A DNA stretch of 8,049 nt from Wenzhouxiangella sp. Lineage in GTDB: Bacteria; Pseudomonadota; Gammaproteobacteria; Xanthomonadales; Wenzhouxiangellaceae. The notes under the pieces were generated by a model. That model was not told where the DNA came from. It made no database searches and saw only the letters and a program-made list of their open reading frames with translations. The stretch's first letter is position 1; every line of letters starts with the position of its first letter. Of the stretch, positions 6,638-8,049 are shown one piece after another. The stretch is from contig SKQI01000122.1 of assembly GCA_007119095.1 (NCBI GenBank), forward strand, positions 1 through 8,049. The letters are read 5' to 3'. The position numbers and the translations under genes were made by a program.

Positions 6638-8049
6638 ATGATCCACTGGCACGCACGCGACAGTCGTCCTCCGCCTGTCTGGCTTGACTGGACCTGTGCC
6701 GGCATCCTGTTTTCCAGCCTTGCGCTGGGCTTGTTGCTGCCCAAGGTCGCCGGCGCCGGCTTCCTGTTGCTATCCCTGATCGGCATTGTCTGGCTGAGCT
6801 TGACCGGAGGCTGGAAACTGCGCTCCCTGGCACCTTTGGAACGCTTGCTGCTGGCCGCCGTTGTGATTTACGTGCTCCTGTGGCTGGCTGCCTGGGCCTG
6901 GACGGGGCTGGATGCCTATGGCCAGGACGGCGTGGGTCGCACCTTGCGCCTGCTGCTGATCATTCCTCTGCTGCTGTTTATCCGCCTGCTGGATCGTCTG
7001 GAAACAGCCTGGTGGCTGGGACTGAGCACGGGCGCCATCCTGGCGGGGCTCTATGCCTGGTGGTTCCACCTGAGCGGTCAAACCGGCCTGCATGAACACC
7101 GGGTTGACGGCCCAACCAACCCCATCTATTTCGGCGGCATTGCCCTGGCCTTTGCGATGATGCTGCTGGCTCGTGCGCACGATGCCAGCCTTGGGCTGCC
7201 GACCCGACTGTTGACCGTGGCAGCCATTGTCCTGGCCATTTCCGCCAGCACTTTTTCCGGATCCCGCGGCGCCTGGCTGGTGCTGCCGCTGTTATTGCCA
7301 GTCTATCTGCTGACACTCGGCGCCGAACAACGCCCGCTGAAACGCTATCTGACCGCCCTGGCCTTGCTGGCGGTCGCAGCCATCGTCATGCTCAACCCAC
7401 TGGTACCGATGAGCGAACGCGCCGGTGAGGCGGCTGTCGACTTCAGCCGCATCATTCAAGGGGAAGCCGCCGAAGGCACCCTGGGCAGACGCGTAGTGAT
7501 GTGGCAGATTTCCTGGCAGGTCTTTCTCGAGCAGCCATTCACCGGCGCCGGCCCCGGCGGCTTTCGCCAGGCCCTGGAAAGCGCGGTTGCAGCCGGGCAT
7601 CCAGAGCCCGATTTCCTCGCTTACCGCCACCCGCACAGCGCCTACCTGTCGGCCCTGAATCACGGTGGCCTGCTGGGTCTGCTCAGCCTGCTGCTATTGT
7701 TTGCCTACGTACTGCGTCATCATGTCCGGGTCTGGCATACCGGCCTCAAACAGACCCGTCTTCTGGGGTGGTCGGGACTGGCGGCGCTGGCCACGCTGAT
7801 GGTGATCGCGCTGACCGAGTCGCTGTTCGAGCGAAATTCCGGGATTGTGTGGTTCGCGCTGTTTGCCGCCGTGCCGGCAGCGCTGATTCACGCCCGGCGA
7901 CGACGGGTATTGGAGAGCCCCACGCCCAGCAGGCAGCATGGCCTGAGCGTGATCATCATCTGCAAGAACGAAGCCGACCGGATCGGCCGCTGCCTGGAAT
8001 CCGTCGCCGGCTGGGCCGAGGAAGTAATCGTCCTCGACAGCGGCAGCAC
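6638..8049 (+). CDS. O-antigen-ligase-type membrane protein fused in frame to a family-2 glycosyltransferase (3' end outside window)
   Basis: 470 residues are visible and no stop occurs before the window end. Residues 1-419 form an O-antigen ligase/polymerase (Wzy_C, WaaL-like) membrane domain with about 12 hydrophobic segments. Expected conserved parts are SGSRGAW with Arg210, a long loop (about 250-330) with GAGPGGF, and HPHSAY with His331 and His333 followed by LNHGGLLGL. The Arg210-His333 spacing of 123 equals that recalled for E. coli WaaL Arg215-His338. Four arginines (420-423) after the last helix put the following linker in the cytoplasm. From residue 436, LSVIIICKNEADRIGRCLES and VIVLDSGS are the opening strands of a GT-A family-2 glycosyltransferase of the WaaE/KdtX kind. 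The ATG at 6638 is the first start after a TAA at 6626; no clear ribosome site is seen. The likely role is lipopolysaccharide or other surface-glycan assembly. The ligase versus polymerase choice is not settled by sequence. Confidence 0.9.
   Translation, partial: MIHWHARDSRPPPVWLDWTCAGILFSSLALGLLLPKVAGAGFLLLSLIGIVWLSLTGGWKLRSLAPLERLLLAAVVIYVLLWLAAWAWTGLDAYGQDGVGRTLRLLLIIPLLLFIRLLDRLETAWWLGLSTGAILAGLYAWWFHLSGQTGLHEHRVDGPTNPIYFGGIALAFAMMLLARAHDASLGLPTRLLTVAAIVLAISASTFSGSRGAWLVLPLLLPVYLLTLGAEQRPLKRYLTALALLAVAAIVMLNPLVPMSERAGEAAVDFSRIIQGEAAEGTLGRRVVMWQISWQVFLEQPFTGAGPGGFRQALESAVAAGHPEPDFLAYRHPHSAYLSALNHGGLLGLLSLLLLFAYVLRHHVRVWHTGLKQTRLLGWSGLAALATLMVIALTESLFERNSGIVWFALFAAVPAALIHARRRRVLESPTPSRQHGLSVIIICKNEADRIGRCLESVAGWAEEVIVLDSGS

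Noticed and set aside
6770..7939. Several minus-strand frames (Gln/Gly-rich) opposite the ligase fusion
   Set aside because: They are antisense to a membrane protein rich in CTG leucine codons, which reads as CAG glutamine on the other strand; no domain support.

Overview
The window looks like chromosome of a high-GC gammaproteobacterium. The protein sequences (Pseudomonas-like TrpE N-terminus, long-type PurC, CHCC zinc-finger protein, WaaL-type ligase) and the F-x-D-x-F-E tail on the large secreted protein suggest the Xanthomonadales/Lysobacterales side, for example a Wenzhouxiangella-like organism. That placement is an inference from recalled families, not a search result.

Two divergent gene blocks share a 42-bp spacer (5428-5469). 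Leftward (minus strand) run rpe (ribulose-phosphate 3-epimerase), a 1274-residue exported protein built from Ig-like modules, and trpE (anthranilate synthase component I), which leaves the window at position 1. The gaps are 41 and 28 bp with no terminator seen, so trpE is probably transcribed through the 3.8-kb secreted-protein gene. Many proteobacteria have rpe-gph-trpE; here the gph position is taken by the modular surface or secreted protein.

Rightward (plus strand) run purC (SAICAR synthetase), a 70-residue CHCC zinc-finger protein that overlaps purC by the ATGA tetranucleotide, and a long frame still open at the window end. This last frame encodes a 12-helix O-antigen-ligase-type membrane protein that continues without a stop into the start of a family-2 glycosyltransferase domain. 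It is the most unusual object in the window: an apparent single-chain fusion of a lipid/O-antigen ligase and a cytoplasmic sugar transferase.

The housekeeping genes (trpE, rpe, purC) belong to tryptophan, pentose-phosphate and purine metabolism. The other material concerns the cell envelope: a secreted Ig-like protein on one side and lipopolysaccharide assembly on the other. There are no RNA genes, insertion sequences, CRISPR arrays or attachment sites that I can support, and no gene-free stretch longer than about 60 bp.
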